Positions 36,146 through 47,889 of a DNA stretch of 64,000 nt are shown piece by piece. The position numbers and the translations under genes are program-made. Positions within the stretch are counted from its first letter, which is position 1, and the number at the start of each line of letters is the position of its first letter. Source of the stretch: Okapia johnstoni (Eukaryota; Chordata; Mammalia; Artiodactyla; Giraffidae); assembly GCA_024291935.2 (NCBI GenBank), contig CM044311.1, forward strand, positions 25,300,001-25,364,000. The letters run 5' to 3'. Below the pieces are notes generated by a model. The model was not told the DNA's origin, did no database searches, and worked only from the letters and a program-made list of their open reading frames with translations.

Positions 36146-38997
36146 AAGAAACTGCATTGATTTATAACAGAATATAAATGGTAAAGTTAATAGACTAGTA
36201 GAGTAAATAAAATCTAAAGAAAGAAGGAACCAAATCTATACAGTATACAGGGTCAGTACAATTACTAATATATGTGTTTTAGATTTCCTGGAAACCCATG
36301 CTTAAAAGAAAACATTAAAGATCGCATAATTTTAATTACGAGATTAGTTGAATAATACCAGTGCCATAGGAAGACATTTCTTCTGAACCCTTAATTGTAA
36401 AGGAAATTTTGCACGTATGACCTTAAAATGTAGTGAGGCATTAAAAAGCATGCACTAAGAAAATCTTATAGTAAGCATGGAGGTGTATATCGTATACCTC
36501 TTACTCAAAGATAAATAAACTGCAATGACTGATCAAACAATGTTACAACTGAATCAAGAATCTAATACAAAGGATTAAGATCATTTTATCCAAGATGCTG
36601 TCCACAGAGGTCCCATCTCCCATGATCGAAGTATCACTTCTCTCAGCCATGTTTTTGGTTTCTGGTGGGAGATACCAGGAGTTTGTTTCTTTGTAAATAC
36701 CATTAATATGTAGAGAGTGGCTACCAGACTGACCCCATCAATTTCTCTCTGGTTCTTAATACAGTAGCTTGTACAAAGGGGTAAATGGATCAAGGGAAGA
36801 AAATTTTTTCTATTGGCATTTTTTTTTTCCTTTTGTGGGTCATGAAATTTTGAGTTGAGGTCAGAAAATCTAAAATTATTTAAGCTTACCAGTTTTCTAA
36901 GAGCTAACATATGGCTGGGTAAATGCTAGGTGAGTTGCTATAAATGTGTTAAATGAATAAGCCATTTTAGTTACAATGTGTCCAGTTCAGTCACGGTGCT
37001 TATGGAATTGTCCACTTGTCCCCACTCTCCTAGTGGGATGCTTTGCCATCCGTTGCCTCAAATTCCTTTCATTCACCTTTCCCCTGCCTATTAAAATGCT
37101 CTCTCCTACCTCCTGTCCTGTCAAATCAATCCCCCTCTTTCCCTCCAATCAAAAGGGAAGGCCCATTCTTTTCCTAAACCATTTTCAGACTAATCCCATC
37201 TGGTTCCATTCAGTGCTTAAACCTTTTGGGTTGTGAAATGAGCTACAGTGCCTGACTGCAGCATTTGCAACATTTGTTATTATTCTTTGCAACTTTAGTG
37301 AGTCGCAAGCTTAAAACATCTCTACCTAAGTAAGCTCCAGCTTCAGGGAGGAATTCTTACCACAGTACACACAGTCTAAGGAGGGAGACAAAAGAGAGGA
37401 AACCTACAAGGGGCCTGAGAAGAGAGGCAGAAGATTTAATACTGTGCAAGACGCTTTGGGATAGGCTTCTTTTTCTCTCTAGAATTCCTCTCTGAGTGTA
37501 TTTTTATACTCCATATATGACCTCAAAAATAATAATGGTCGGTTGCATTTATATGCTTCTTTTCTCACAGAGAATAAGGTTCCCCTGAAGCCAGGGGACC
37601 CCTTTGAGGGTACACAAACGTATAAAAATGGTAATAAAAACTTAAAAATAGGCAGTCAGGAGGCATTACCATGTCATCAAGGTAATGCTATATGGATGCA
37701 TTTTTATGTGACACCAAACTGCAGATTTCAAACAGTTATGCAAATATGCACAGAGTTATCTAAATCTGCAGAGCTGGGACCTTTTCAGAATTAAAAAAAA
37801 ATGCAAACTCCAGTTGTAATCTTGACAGAATGCCTCTCTAAAAATGAAGAACTAATTTTCTTGCAAAGAGGAAACTGAGTCAAGGATTGCCTCAGTTACA
37901 TGCTTTAATTAAAGAACTGAATACAATATATTCTCAACAGTTCAATTTCTCAGTTTAGAGATTTTGTTTCCATAAACTAAATAGTGACTTAACATATGAT
38001 TTCCAACCTTTTATTTTGCCAAGAATACTTTAAATGTATCCTTATCATCTCCATCATTTTCTAAAATAAGAAATAGTTTATCATAAACTTCCTCTGCTGC
38101 TTATATTTTGTTTACTGTGAATACCAATTGGAAGACATCGTGTTTGGTTTGAAAAGGTGAGTTCAGTTTGGCAGGGTTTGAAATGCAGGTACTCTCTCCC
38201 AAATTAAATTCTAACTTTTAATATACAGCACTGATGCCTGGAAATGTTTGTATGAACCATTGGGCTCTAAACACCACCCTTGGGTTGCTGATATCAGTAT
38301 ATACAATAAATATTAATTATGTGAGTACTTTAGAAGTTTTTTCCAAAAAAAATGTTTTACCGAGTTGTTTTGAGTAACCCAAAACAATATACATGCACCA
38401 TTAACTGCAGTTTTTTTTCTCATATAAAGTTTGAGGTTGCAAATTTAGAATACAAGCTTTATGTGTGTCATTTTGTCCACATACATACATAATCTATTTT
38501 TCTCAGCCAGCTAGTGAAAACATAACTATGGAACAGTACTTGAGAATCCAAGGTAGAACATTCAGCATTTACTAAATATTCTTTATCCTTAAAGCTTTGC
38601 TTCTAGTCTCCCTTTCTTCTAGAATAGGCTTGTGTTAAAAATGTAACTGAAAACCCCACCACAGTGCAGTGCCAGTAGTAGGTGTGTGATAAACAGATAT
38701 TAGATTAAAAACTGATTCATAAATAATTTTCAATATCTTTTTTCAATTTCACTTTGCTTAGATTTTGCTTTGAATTTCCACAGAAATTAATACATCTCCT
38801 CAGGATCTATCTTTAAAAAACAACTAAGCAATAGACTAAAAACAGCCAGAGACAAAGGAAGCCTTAAATCCACAACCTCAATGTATATTTTTAATGAATA
38901 ACTCTTCTAAATGTTCCCCCATGTAGTCACAAGTGTTATCAAATGACAAAACTAAACCAATTTAATAACAAGTTGATGTCCTTTATTCAAGGAGAAG

Positions 38998-39213
38998 GAC
39001 TTCCCCCAGTGGCTCGGTGATAACGAATCCACCTGCAATTGCAAAAGACACAGGAGACATGGGTTCGATCCCTGGGTCAGGAAGATCCTCTGGAGAAGGA
39101 AATGGCAACCTACTCCAGTATTCTTGCCTGGAGAATCCCATGAACAGAGGAGCCCGGCAGGCTACAGGCCATGGGGTTTCAAAGAGTCAGACATGACTGA
39201 GCACACACATACA
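38998..39213 (+). mobile_element. Bov-tA SINE, sense
   Basis: Complete element from ggacttcccccagtggctcg through box-B-like gggttcgatccc to gtcagacatgactgagcaca. It contains a small internal insertion (acaggagac repeated) in the head. Confidence 0.9.
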
Positions 39214-39429
39214 CATGCATTCAAGAAAAAATAGTCCATGGATTGGAGGGGACAATGTCTCACAAGCAGTGGAGCACTATTACTGAGGGATATGGGGCAA
39301 GAGTGGGTTTTATAGAAAGTTAGAAGAGGCAAGGGAGAAACAGGGTACCACTGGCTAAAAGGCCAAGGCTTTCCTTATAAGCTTGCAGGCTACCAGGTCC
39401 TATTTTCTAGGGTAAGTTGAGCCAGCTAA

Positions 39430-40188
39430 GGCAGAAGGAGAAGAAGATCTAAAGAGCCTCTTGGTGAAAATGAAAGAAAAGAATGAAAAAGTTGGCTTAA
39501 AGCTCAACATTCAGAAAACTAAGATCATGGCATCTGGTCCCATCACTTCATGGGAAATAGATGGGGAACAGTGGAAACAGTGGCTGACTTTATTTTTCTG
39601 GGCTCCAAAATCACAGCAGATGGTGACTGCAGCCATGAAATTAAAAGACACTTACTCCTTAGTAGGAAAGTTATGACTAACCTAGACAACATATTACACA
39701 GCAGAGACATTACTTTGCCAACAAAGGTCCATCTAGTCAAGGCTATGGTTTTTCCAGTGGTCATGTATAGATGTGAGAGTTGGACTATAAAGAAAACTGA
39801 GCGCAGAAGAATTGATGCTTTTGAACTGTGGTGTTGGAGAAGACTCTTGAGAGTCCCTTGGACTGCAAGGAGATCCAACCAGTCCATCCTAAAGGAGATC
39901 GGTCCTGGGTGTTCATTGGAAGGACTGATGTTGAAGCTGAAACTCCAATATTTTGGCCACCTGATGTGAAGAGCTGACTCATTGGAAAAGACCCTGATGC
40001 TAGGAAAGATTGAGGGCAGGAGGAGAAGGGGATGACAGAGGATGAGATGATTGGATGGCATCACCGACTCAATGGACATGGGTTTGGGTAGACTCCGGAA
40101 GTTGGTGATGGACAGGGAGGCCTGGCGTGCTGCAGGCCATGGGGTCGCAAAGAGTCAGACAGGACTGAGCGACTGAACTGAACTGAAC
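39430..40188 (+). mobile_element. BovB LINE 3' part, sense
   Basis: The only clean sense-strand BovB here. Frames read KLNIQKTKIMASGPITSW, then FLGSKITADGDCSHEIKRHL and RRLLRVPWTARRSNQSILKE, the C-terminal part of BovB ORF2, with frame breaks near 39560 and 39967. The 3' tail is a run of actga units. A 12-bp target duplication, tgagccagctaa, is at 39418-39429 and 40189-40200. Confidence 0.93.
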
Positions 40189-40394
40189 TGAGCCAGCTAA
40201 ACCTGAGTTGGAGGATTATGACTGGTGTTACATTTTCATGACAGTGAAGCACTTCCTGTAAGTGTAGGCTGACTTATATTTAGATTTGTGACATGGACCA
40301 GGCCCCTGTGTGATGTTCATTTTGTGAATCCTGATTTATGAATTAATTTATCAGTGCCTTAAACATATTGCCTAGGTCCACTCATTTTGTCACA

Positions 40395-40560
40395 AATGGC
40401 AACATTTTATTCTTTTGTATCCATTCCTCTGTTGATGGGCACATAGGTTGCTTCCATATTTTGGTTATTGTAAATAATACTGCTGTGAACACTGAGGTCC
40501 ATGTATCTTCTTAAGTGAGTGTTTTCTTTTTCTTTGGATGTCTTTATTCCTGTTTTCTTT
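40395..40560 (-). mobile_element. L1 ORF2 C-terminal fragment, antisense
   Basis: The + strand has tgtatccattcctctgttga, gttgcttccatattttggtt and aataatactgctgtgaacac, the familiar reverse of the L1 ORF2 3' coding region. The same region appears in the younger L1 at 60385-61864. Confidence 0.82.
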
Positions 40561-40789
40561 TCTGAGCTATAACAACTATAATTCATGTGTCTTTAAAAAA
40601 GATAATTATTCTTCCCACATGAAAGGATTATATTTAACTTTAGCAATAATAGTAGTAAGACTCATTTTCCCTTCAGTAAATCCATTTTAGATTTTACTAA
40701 AGGACTGGTCATTGATTTGTGTGCTTCGGTTACTTTCATCTGTTTGTAAAATGAAAGTGCAAGTGCTAAGTTCTGGGACATTACATAGG

Positions 40790-41100
40790 AGTTTCATTGT
40801 TCCAGCTTTCTGTTCAGTGGATGAAAGCTGCTAGACACTTTCAGTGTCTTTAAGGTATTGTCTGACCCGAAAGAGAGAGGAAGCACTCTCTTCTTAGTTC
40901 TTTTCATCTTACTGATCGTAACAGCCGTGAGTCTTCCTTGGAAACTCCTCTGCGTACAGAGGTAGGAAATGTTCAGCATTGACAATCGTCTGGGGAAGAC
41001 ACTGGACCGTCCTTTGACGAGGCAGTGGGCGGGTAACGATATTTCAAAAGAGAGGAACTGCATCATCTCCGTGCCAGACAGGAGAGGAGAGCAGGCACCA
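40790..41100 (-). other. CpG-richer stretch with a 90-codon antisense frame, unidentified
   Basis: This stretch has more CpG dinucleotides than surrounding intron (taacgatatt, ctgcgtacag, gaccgtcc, gacgaggc, gggcgggtaacg). A - strand frame of 90 codons (41066-40794) ends in a basic segment (KMKRTKKRVLPLSFGS). I could not assign it to a family. It may be an old retroposed sequence or chance. Confidence 0.25.
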
Positions 41101-41441
41101 TGATGTCTCTAGCCTAAAGGCATGGTTTACATGAAGATTGAAATCTAGAATAAATAAAAGGCAGGAAAAAGATTAAAAACAGAAGCTAAAAGTTTCCAGC
41201 CTAAGCCTAGGACAGAGTGGATAGTTAAAAGAAATCTTCTATGAAGGCTCACAGTTGACAGAATGGCTGTAACCAGCTTTCAAGGATAAGGAAGGCCAGT
41301 AACTTAATGTCTTTTGTCACATAGAGGTGTGTAGCCCATTCTGGTTCACTGGTTGACACTCAGAGGTCCAGGCTACATATTCCCTCTTTTAGAACAATCA
41401 CATAGCTTCTGAGTTTAAATTAAGATAGTTATTAATAGGCT

Positions 41442-41727
41442 TTGGAGAAGGCAATGGCACCCCACTCCAGTCCTCTTGCCTGGAAAATCCCATGGACAGA
41501 GGAGCCTGGTAGGCTACAGTCCATGGGGTCGCTAAGAGTCGGACACAACTGAGCGACTTCACTTTCATTTTTCCCTTTCATGCACTGGGGAAGGAAATGG
41601 CAACCCACTCCAGTATTCTTGCCTGGAGAATCCCAGGGACGGTGGAGCCTGGTGGGCTGCCGTCTGTGGGGTCGCACAGAGTCGGACGCGACTGAAGCGA
41701 CTTAGCAACAGCAGCAGCAGCAGCACT
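41442..41727 (+). mobile_element. BovA2 SINE (dimer), sense
   Basis: Two BovA monomers (41444 onward and 41589 onward) with a cactttcatttttccctttc linker, ending in (AGC)n. It is near consensus, like the copy at 16941-17226. Confidence 0.9.
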
Positions 41728-42235
41728 GAATAAAATATCAAGAACAAAGCGACAAAAGTAAACACTGAGGATCTCCCTTTTCTACATTTTTCTTAGACAA
41801 TGTGCATTTCTTAAAAGGTGAATTAAACTCAACAGGAAACAAAGTTTAATAAATTATGGTGCAGCAATTCTGTGACGTTGTCGTTATAATTGACCATTAT
41901 GGAAATTGCTGGACAACATAGAAAAAGTCAAATGACAAACTCAGACACTCAAGTGACGTATGCACTGATCTTAACTCTGTTAAATAATATATATGAGCAG
42001 GCAAACCAGAACTAGAAGTATCATGCAAACATTAAAATGACATTTTATGTCATTGTGAGTAATTCTTCTACTGATCTGTACCATCTTTTATACATTAAAA
42101 CACTTGAAGTTTAATATCACAGAAATCTGTCAGAAATTTCACAGTTTATTTCAGTGTCTACTGCATTAAATAACTACTAGTTTAATTGGTGGTTTTTTGT
42201 TCGTGTTTTTATTTTGTTTGTGGGTTTTTCCCTAG

Positions 42236-42331
42236 GACTGGAAACTCGTCAATGCCAACCTTTTCTACTGGAGGTGGACCGTTTGTAAAATTAAACACAG
42301 CACCTAATGGCAGCTTAATACTAACACCAAG
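42236..42331 (+). CDS. TMPRSS15: TMPRSS15 exon, SRCR domain, middle part
   Basis: The codon gg|g gives Gly; the frame reads TGNSSMPTFSTGGGPFVKLN then TAPNGSLILTP. GPFVKLNTAP.G.LILTPS is conserved in enteropeptidase. Two sequons (NSS, NGS) are visible. The acceptor AG at 42234-42235 keeps this frame; the alternative frame would break the family pattern. The donor gtaggt starts at 42332; phase 2. Confidence 0.95.
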
Positions 42332-42762
42332 GTAGGTTACAAAATGTGTTCTTTGACTGGATGTACATGGACCAAATAATAGATTTCAAAGCCAGTCAGA
42401 TTTTGAAGCCATCACATACTGGCCATATAATTTTGAAAGGTATTTAACTTTTTGTTATTCAGGTGATCTCAAACAGTATCTAATTCATCCTATTGGATAA
42501 CATTACCTAATCCATACATATGGTAAGATGGTCAAATGAAGTATTGTAGTATAACTAAATAGCACACAGAGGTTCAAAAAGTTTTACTTTAATATGCTTT
42601 TATCCCTATTCTTGGATTTAAAAAAAGTAAATCCCATAGAAATAAATTGTGAGAGTTGAGATAGCTAGGTATATGTTGATCAGACTAAAAAGAGTGATGC
42701 CATTATTTATCATCAAAAGAGAAGAAAAAAAAAACAGTCATAGTATTCTTTTTCCTAGCAAA

Positions 42763-42987
42763 TGTGTACATGCTGAGTCACTTCAGTTGTATCCAACTCT
42801 TTGTGATCCTATGGACTGTAGCCTACCAGGTTCCTCTGCCCATGGGATTTTCCAGGCAAGAATACTGGAGTGGATTGTCATGCCCTCCTCCAGGGGATCT
42901 TCCTCACCCAGGAATTGAAACCTTGTCTCTGGCATCTCCTGCATTGGCAGGAGAATTCCTTACCACTAGAGCAACCTTGGAAGCCCC
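42763..42987 (-). mobile_element. Bov-tA SINE, antisense
   Basis: Full Bov-tA in reverse with a perfect 11-bp target duplication, ttcctagcaaa, at 42752-42762 and 42988-42998. Confidence 0.93.
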
Positions 42988-44251
42988 TTCCTAGCAAAAT
43001 AGAACATGGATATTAAGTGAAAGAATCCACACTCTAAGTTGTGCCTGCATTTCTCTTTTACTCTTTAAAATTAGGCTTCCTTTTACTCATGTTTTAAAAA
43101 GCAGCATCTTTCCTGTATTCAAATATCTGTTTTAGCTCAGATTATGTCATTTCTTCTGTTCGGGCATTAATGATAACTTCAGTTGAAACTGGCTTCAAAT
43201 TTTACAGCTCCATTAAAGGCCAGCTTGAGGGTGGGTGCAGAAAGTAACTTAAAGAAAAGACTATAACTACAAGAATTTAAGATATTATTGCTGGTATATT
43301 AGGTTGTAGTTTTTGGTTTAACATATTAAATGGTGAAAAGTGAAATTATATAATTATTCAGCTATTCATGAAAAGTTGCCATTTCTGTAAGTTCAACCAG
43401 TAAAACAAATTGTTCAAGGAGTATTTTTAGTACCCAAGTACTTTGCAGTTGAATATTTTATATGAATGCTTGCAGAGCCTTAGCTGATATTATTAGTCTC
43501 ATCGGGGGTGAAGCAAAGAATCTGCAAGATCTCCTTTCATAGATTTCCTTTTTATAAGGCATGTCTAAATTTACATTACCATTACAGATGTTGAGCAGCT
43601 TGTATGTTGAGAATGTCTCTCATTTGTATTTTACAGACATTTAAGGATGAGTTAGGAAAAAAGGGAAAAGTATTAAATATTTTCATATTAATTATATGCA
43701 TGCTTAAAATAAGAACTAGGTTATTCCATGCTTATCAACAAAACGCCAGTATCATTGTACTTTGATGTCTCTGTTGTATGTAGGTTTGTGTTATTTGAAA
43801 GAGATACCATTTATAGACACAGATACTTGAAACTTTCAGCACATCAGTAAGTCAGGACATTCTTAATCTCTTTCTTGATTAGCCACATATACTGGGTTGA
43901 CAAGAAATCAGATATATTTGCACTTAATTTATTTATGTATTTATTTATTTTTTGAAGAGACAAGTTTATTGCCCCATGCAATGTGGTATTTCAAAAATAA
44001 TCTTTCACTAGTGGTCATAATAAAAAAATAAGAAAAGCAAGAAGATATCAAGGAGGATGATTCTTCTAACTGCGGAGAACCATAGTACCAGCAACTTGAC
44101 CTGATATAACTGGAAATGTAGAATTATGCTATTTCCAGTACTGGGCTTCCTTTTTCTTTGTCTGGTAGTCCTAGATATAAGCAAATTTTGATTTTATACA
44201 TGTTGGTTGAGAATGTGTTCTCGATACAGGATGTAGAGTGCTTACCAACAC

Positions 44252-44436
44252 TTTGCCACTCAGTCACTCAATCATGTCCAACTCTTTGCGATCCCATGGA
44301 CGATAGCCTGCCAGGCTCCCTTGTCCAGGCAAGAATGGAATTTTCCAGCCAAGAATACTGGAGTGGGTTGCTATTTTCTACTCCAGGGAATCTTTCTGAC
44401 CCAGGTATCGAACCTACATCTTCTACGTCTCATGCA
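44252..44436 (-). mobile_element. Bov-tA SINE, antisense, partial
   Basis: The + strand runs from ttgccactcagtcactcaat to tctacgtctcatgcattg. The tRNA-derived head end is missing, and a short internal duplication of the caagaat segment is present near 44330-44360. Confidence 0.82.
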
Positions 44437-44806
44437 TTGAATGCCTATCATGTGACCGACTCTGTGGTATAAACATTACAATGCTACAGAGGGTATTTCC
44501 AGTCCATATAAAGCTCTGTGACTTAGGTAGTACTGCTCCACTCTAAGGTTGAGGAAACAAGCCTGGTATGACTTGCACACATTCACAAAGCTGGAGACAA
44601 CATGAGATTTTAAGCCTTCCACTTTCCACTCTAGCCTACTATATTGTGAACGCTCCAAGGCAGCATATTACTTTAAATAGCAGTTATGGAAAGGAAAAAG
44701 AAAGAAAAAGGGCCAGTGTTGTTGGGTGAATATAGGGAGAGAATTTAGTTCACTTTGTCAACACAGTAGATACAGACATCCATTTGTATCCCAATGTTGC
44801 CCCACT

Positions 44807-44933
44807 TGGATGCACTGGAGAAGGAAATGGCAACCCACTCCAGTGTTCTTGCCTGGAGAATCCCAGGGACGGGGGAACCTGGTGGGCTGCCGTCTATGGG
44901 GTCGCACAGAGTTGGACACGAGTGACGCGACTT

Positions 44934-44964
<31 letters not shown>
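44807..44964 (+). mobile_element. BovA monomer SINE, sense, with CAG tail
   Basis: A single BovA unit (ggagaaggaaatggcaaccc to acgcgacttagc) ending in a pure AGC run. Target repeats gttgccccact lie at 44796-44806 and 44965-44975. Confidence 0.88.

Positions 44965-44965
<1 letters not shown>
44936..44965 (+). repeat. (CAG)10 microsatellite
   Basis: Ten uninterrupted CAG units form the 3' tail of the BovA copy. On the - strand it gives a run of Cys codons, which is a composition effect. Confidence 0.95.
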
Positions 44966-44966
<1 letters not shown>

Positions 44967-45547
44967 TGCCCCACTGGACTAGGATTAAGACACAGCACCA
45001 TGGCATTGCCCATTTACCCATACAGGGGGCTAACCTAGTTCTGACTCCAGGACTGAAGACCAGAACAGTGATTCTATTTTTCTCTAATCTCTCTAAATGC
45101 ACCTGAACAAATGGACGCACTGCTCACTCTGACTGGAAGTGAAGCCTCTCACCGCTCTATTCTGAGACTATATGTGTGCTTGTATATGAAAAGTTTCATT
45201 AAGCAAAGCACATGAAGAATGAGGTGCTAAGCTCACTTTAATTTTCTGGTTATCTATTAAGTTAGCCAAAAACTTTTCTGTGCTTGCTGAGAAGAAATCC
45301 ATCCATTTTATACAGACAACATAACATTAAGCATTGCTTAACACATAAGAATGAGGAAACCATTTTGAATATCAGTTTTCATTGATGGGTATGGTAGATG
45401 TGGTAAGTTTGGATGAAACAGGACATTGTTGTGGAAAATATCCTAAAAACTGCTTACCTCCTAACCCTAGGTGGATAACAGAAGGAGAGTTAACTGAGGC
45501 TTTTTCTCTGGGGAATGATAACTGCATACTGATGCATCTATAGAAAG

Positions 45548-45736
45548 TGAAATTTGCCCAGTCGTGTCCGCCTCTTTGCAACCCCATGGACTATACAGTC
45601 CATAGAATCCTCTAGGCCAGAATACTGGAGTGGGTAGCCTTTCCCTTCTCCAGGGGATCTCCCAACCCAGGGATGGAACCCAGGTCTCCCTCATTGCAGG
45701 CAGATTCTTTACCAATTGAGCTATCAGGAAAGCCAT
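45548..45736 (-). mobile_element. Bov-tA SINE, antisense
   Basis: The + strand runs from tgaaatttgcccagtcgtgt to attgagctatcaggaaagcc. The body is complete; the outer BovA end is slightly truncated. Confidence 0.88.
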
Positions 45737-46807
45737 ATAGATACATCTGTATCTAGACAGATATACCTACATGCATGTTGCTTATTAATAAAATGCACAT
45801 TTCCTTATATTTCAATTGAATATGTCTACTCTAAAGAATTTGTCCATTAGACAACATGAATGCCTGTGATCAAATACTTATCATGTATATTCCAGAAACA
45901 CTGAATTGCTTTTATTGTGCTTATTATCTCACGTGGATCTTGGGTCATGTTTTGTGGGTTTTGGTTTGTTCTTTCCTAAAATTTCAAGCATCTAAACAAT
46001 GTGCACAAGAGATGTTGTTAAATATTTAAATAGAAACTTAAAATTATATGTATATGTGTGTTTTAATATAAGCGATAGCTACATAACTGCATCAGGAAAA
46101 AGTGTTGGCAAGCTCTTTAATTCCTTGTATTATACTGATCTCTAGTGGTTGGTAAGTATAACATTTTAAAACAATGTTAATTTTTCTTTAAAAGAGAATT
46201 CTTGGCTTTGAAAAATGTCGGTGTCCAAATATTTAAACAGGTAGTGAGTTTTTAATTATTTATGCCTGCACTTTATGTGCCTGTTTACATGTCTGTCTCC
46301 TTTGAAAGTAGCACCTATGATTTATTCATCATTGGGTTCCCTGAATAAGTACACAGCCTCACACACAGTGGTGGGCACCGAGGCATATTCTGTATTATGG
46401 AATGATGCAATCCAAGATTGAGTCACAGAAACTAACAGTAGGCATGGTTTATGGAATACTCATTCTGTATAATGCACAATAATAATTCCATTCCAAATAT
46501 TTCTTTATTTCTCACAAAACTCCAATAAGGTACTATGTCCCAATTAATGGATGTTAAAACTGAGCCTCAGGGATATTGAGCAACTTATCTAAAATCACAT
46601 ACGTTGCAGAGTTAAAGGTTCAAACTCAGCTTTATTTGACTTTCAATTGAAGATTCTCTGCTGAGCATTTCAGCCTCCCTACATTTTGAGTATGACATAT
46701 TTAAAAGCCCATTTTACTAAAGAGAAAAAATAATAATACATAATACTATGTTTTGTTTGAAATGTTATGTGCACCATTTTTTAAATATAGTTGCTCTTCT
46801 ATTACAG

Positions 46808-46857
46808 CCAACAGTGCTTAGGGGATTCACTGATTCTGCTACAATGTAACCACAAAT
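46808..46857 (+). CDS. TMPRSS15: TMPRSS15 exon, SRCR domain, last part (50 bp)
   Basis: A very short exon. The codon ag|c gives Ser, then QQCLGDSLILLQCNHK. QQC..DSLI.LQCNHKSCG closes the SRCR domain and leads to the Cys that tethers heavy and light chains. The acceptor is tattacag ending at 46807; the donor gtaagt starts at 46858. It ends phase 1, and t|ca makes Ser with the next exon. Confidence 0.94.
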
Positions 46858-47191
<334 letters not shown>

Positions 47192-47197
47192 TGAGTG

Positions 47198-47211
47198 TGA
47201 CGTCACTTCCG
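47198..47211 (-). promoter_or_regulatory. Composite ETS/CRE-like site in intron
   Basis: tgacgtca is a perfect 8-bp CRE palindrome (47198-47205) directly followed by cttccg, an ETS core in reverse. On the - strand the whole reads cggaagtgacgtca, a composite known from CREB/ATF plus ETS-bound promoters. It starts 7 bp after the exon border. Function here is inferred only from the motif. Confidence 0.4.
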
Positions 47212-47669
47212 CAACGAGGTGACCCTGGCAGACCCTGTGCATCCCATTTCAGGCAGCCTCCCCAAATCCTCCCAGCAGGGAGATGGTCCCACTATTCATA
47301 ACACTATAAACTGTCCAGGAATTTTCCCATGGAAGTCATGTATAAAAATAAATACAATTAAAATTCATTTTCATTAGGTTCTTACATCAAGTATTGTGTT
47401 TCCCACATACGTAAAAATTGAAATTTCCACCTATTCGCGAGGTAAGCATTTTTAAAAGTATAAAATGAGCTTTTGCTATATAACTTGTGCTGGTTATCAG
47501 TCATTTAGGACAACACTTAATTGTGAGTAAGTCATCAGTGTCAAAAAAAGCATGTACAAATAGACCTCAAGTTACAAATTAAAAAGTGTACTCTTTGAAA
47601 TTCATATGCAAGCACCTTGCTGTGAATTAGCATAAAAACCTTTCTTTAGTTCTCAAGTCAGATCTGTAT

Positions 47670-47889
47670 TGATGCTGGTGCTGCTGTTGAATCACTTCAG
47701 TCATCACTCACTCTGTGTGACCCTATGGACTGCAGCCCAACAGGCTCCTCTGTCCATGGGATTTTCCAGACAAGAATTCTGGAGTACATTGCCATGCCCA
47801 CCTCCAGGGAATCTTCCAACCCAGGGACCGAACCCAGGTCTCCTGCATTGCAGGCAGATTCTTTACTGCTAAGTGACCAGGGAAGCCTG
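47670..47889 (-). mobile_element. Bov-tA SINE, antisense
   Basis: The + strand runs from tgctggtgctgctgttgaat to taagtgaccagggaagcct. Full body with a few changes. Confidence 0.88.

Larger units (their letters stand above)
26615..42235 (+). other. TMPRSS15: TMPRSS15 intron (SRCR a/b), 15.6 kb, longest in the window
   Basis: Phase-2 intron. Five BovB copies, two L1 3' or ORF2 pieces, four Bov-tA or BovA2 elements and a split MER5-type element are annotated separately. I recognise nothing in 30360-32830, 34000-34620, 34840-35630, 36150-38990 or 40800-41430, apart from the notes given for 35985-36145 and 40790-41100. Confidence 0.85.
42332..46807 (+). other. TMPRSS15: TMPRSS15 intron (SRCR b/c), 4.5 kb
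   Basis: Phase-2 intron. It holds three antisense Bov-tA copies and a BovA copy with a (CAG)10 tail. A short ATTT-rich run lies at 43925-43955. I recognise nothing in 42340-42750, 43000-44250, 44980-45540 or 45740-46807. Confidence 0.85.

Noticed and set aside
36581..36910. 109-codon antisense frame
   Set aside because: No recognisable motif, no family resemblance and intronic composition; likely a chance frame.
37543..37794. 83-codon sense frame in a repeat-poor stretch
   Set aside because: It looked protein-like at first but has no recognised motif, no splice-compatible match to TMPRSS15 and no neighbouring exon.
44784..45120. Frames with poly-Ser or poly-Cys runs
   Set aside because: They read through the (CAG)10 tail of a BovA SINE and are composition effects.
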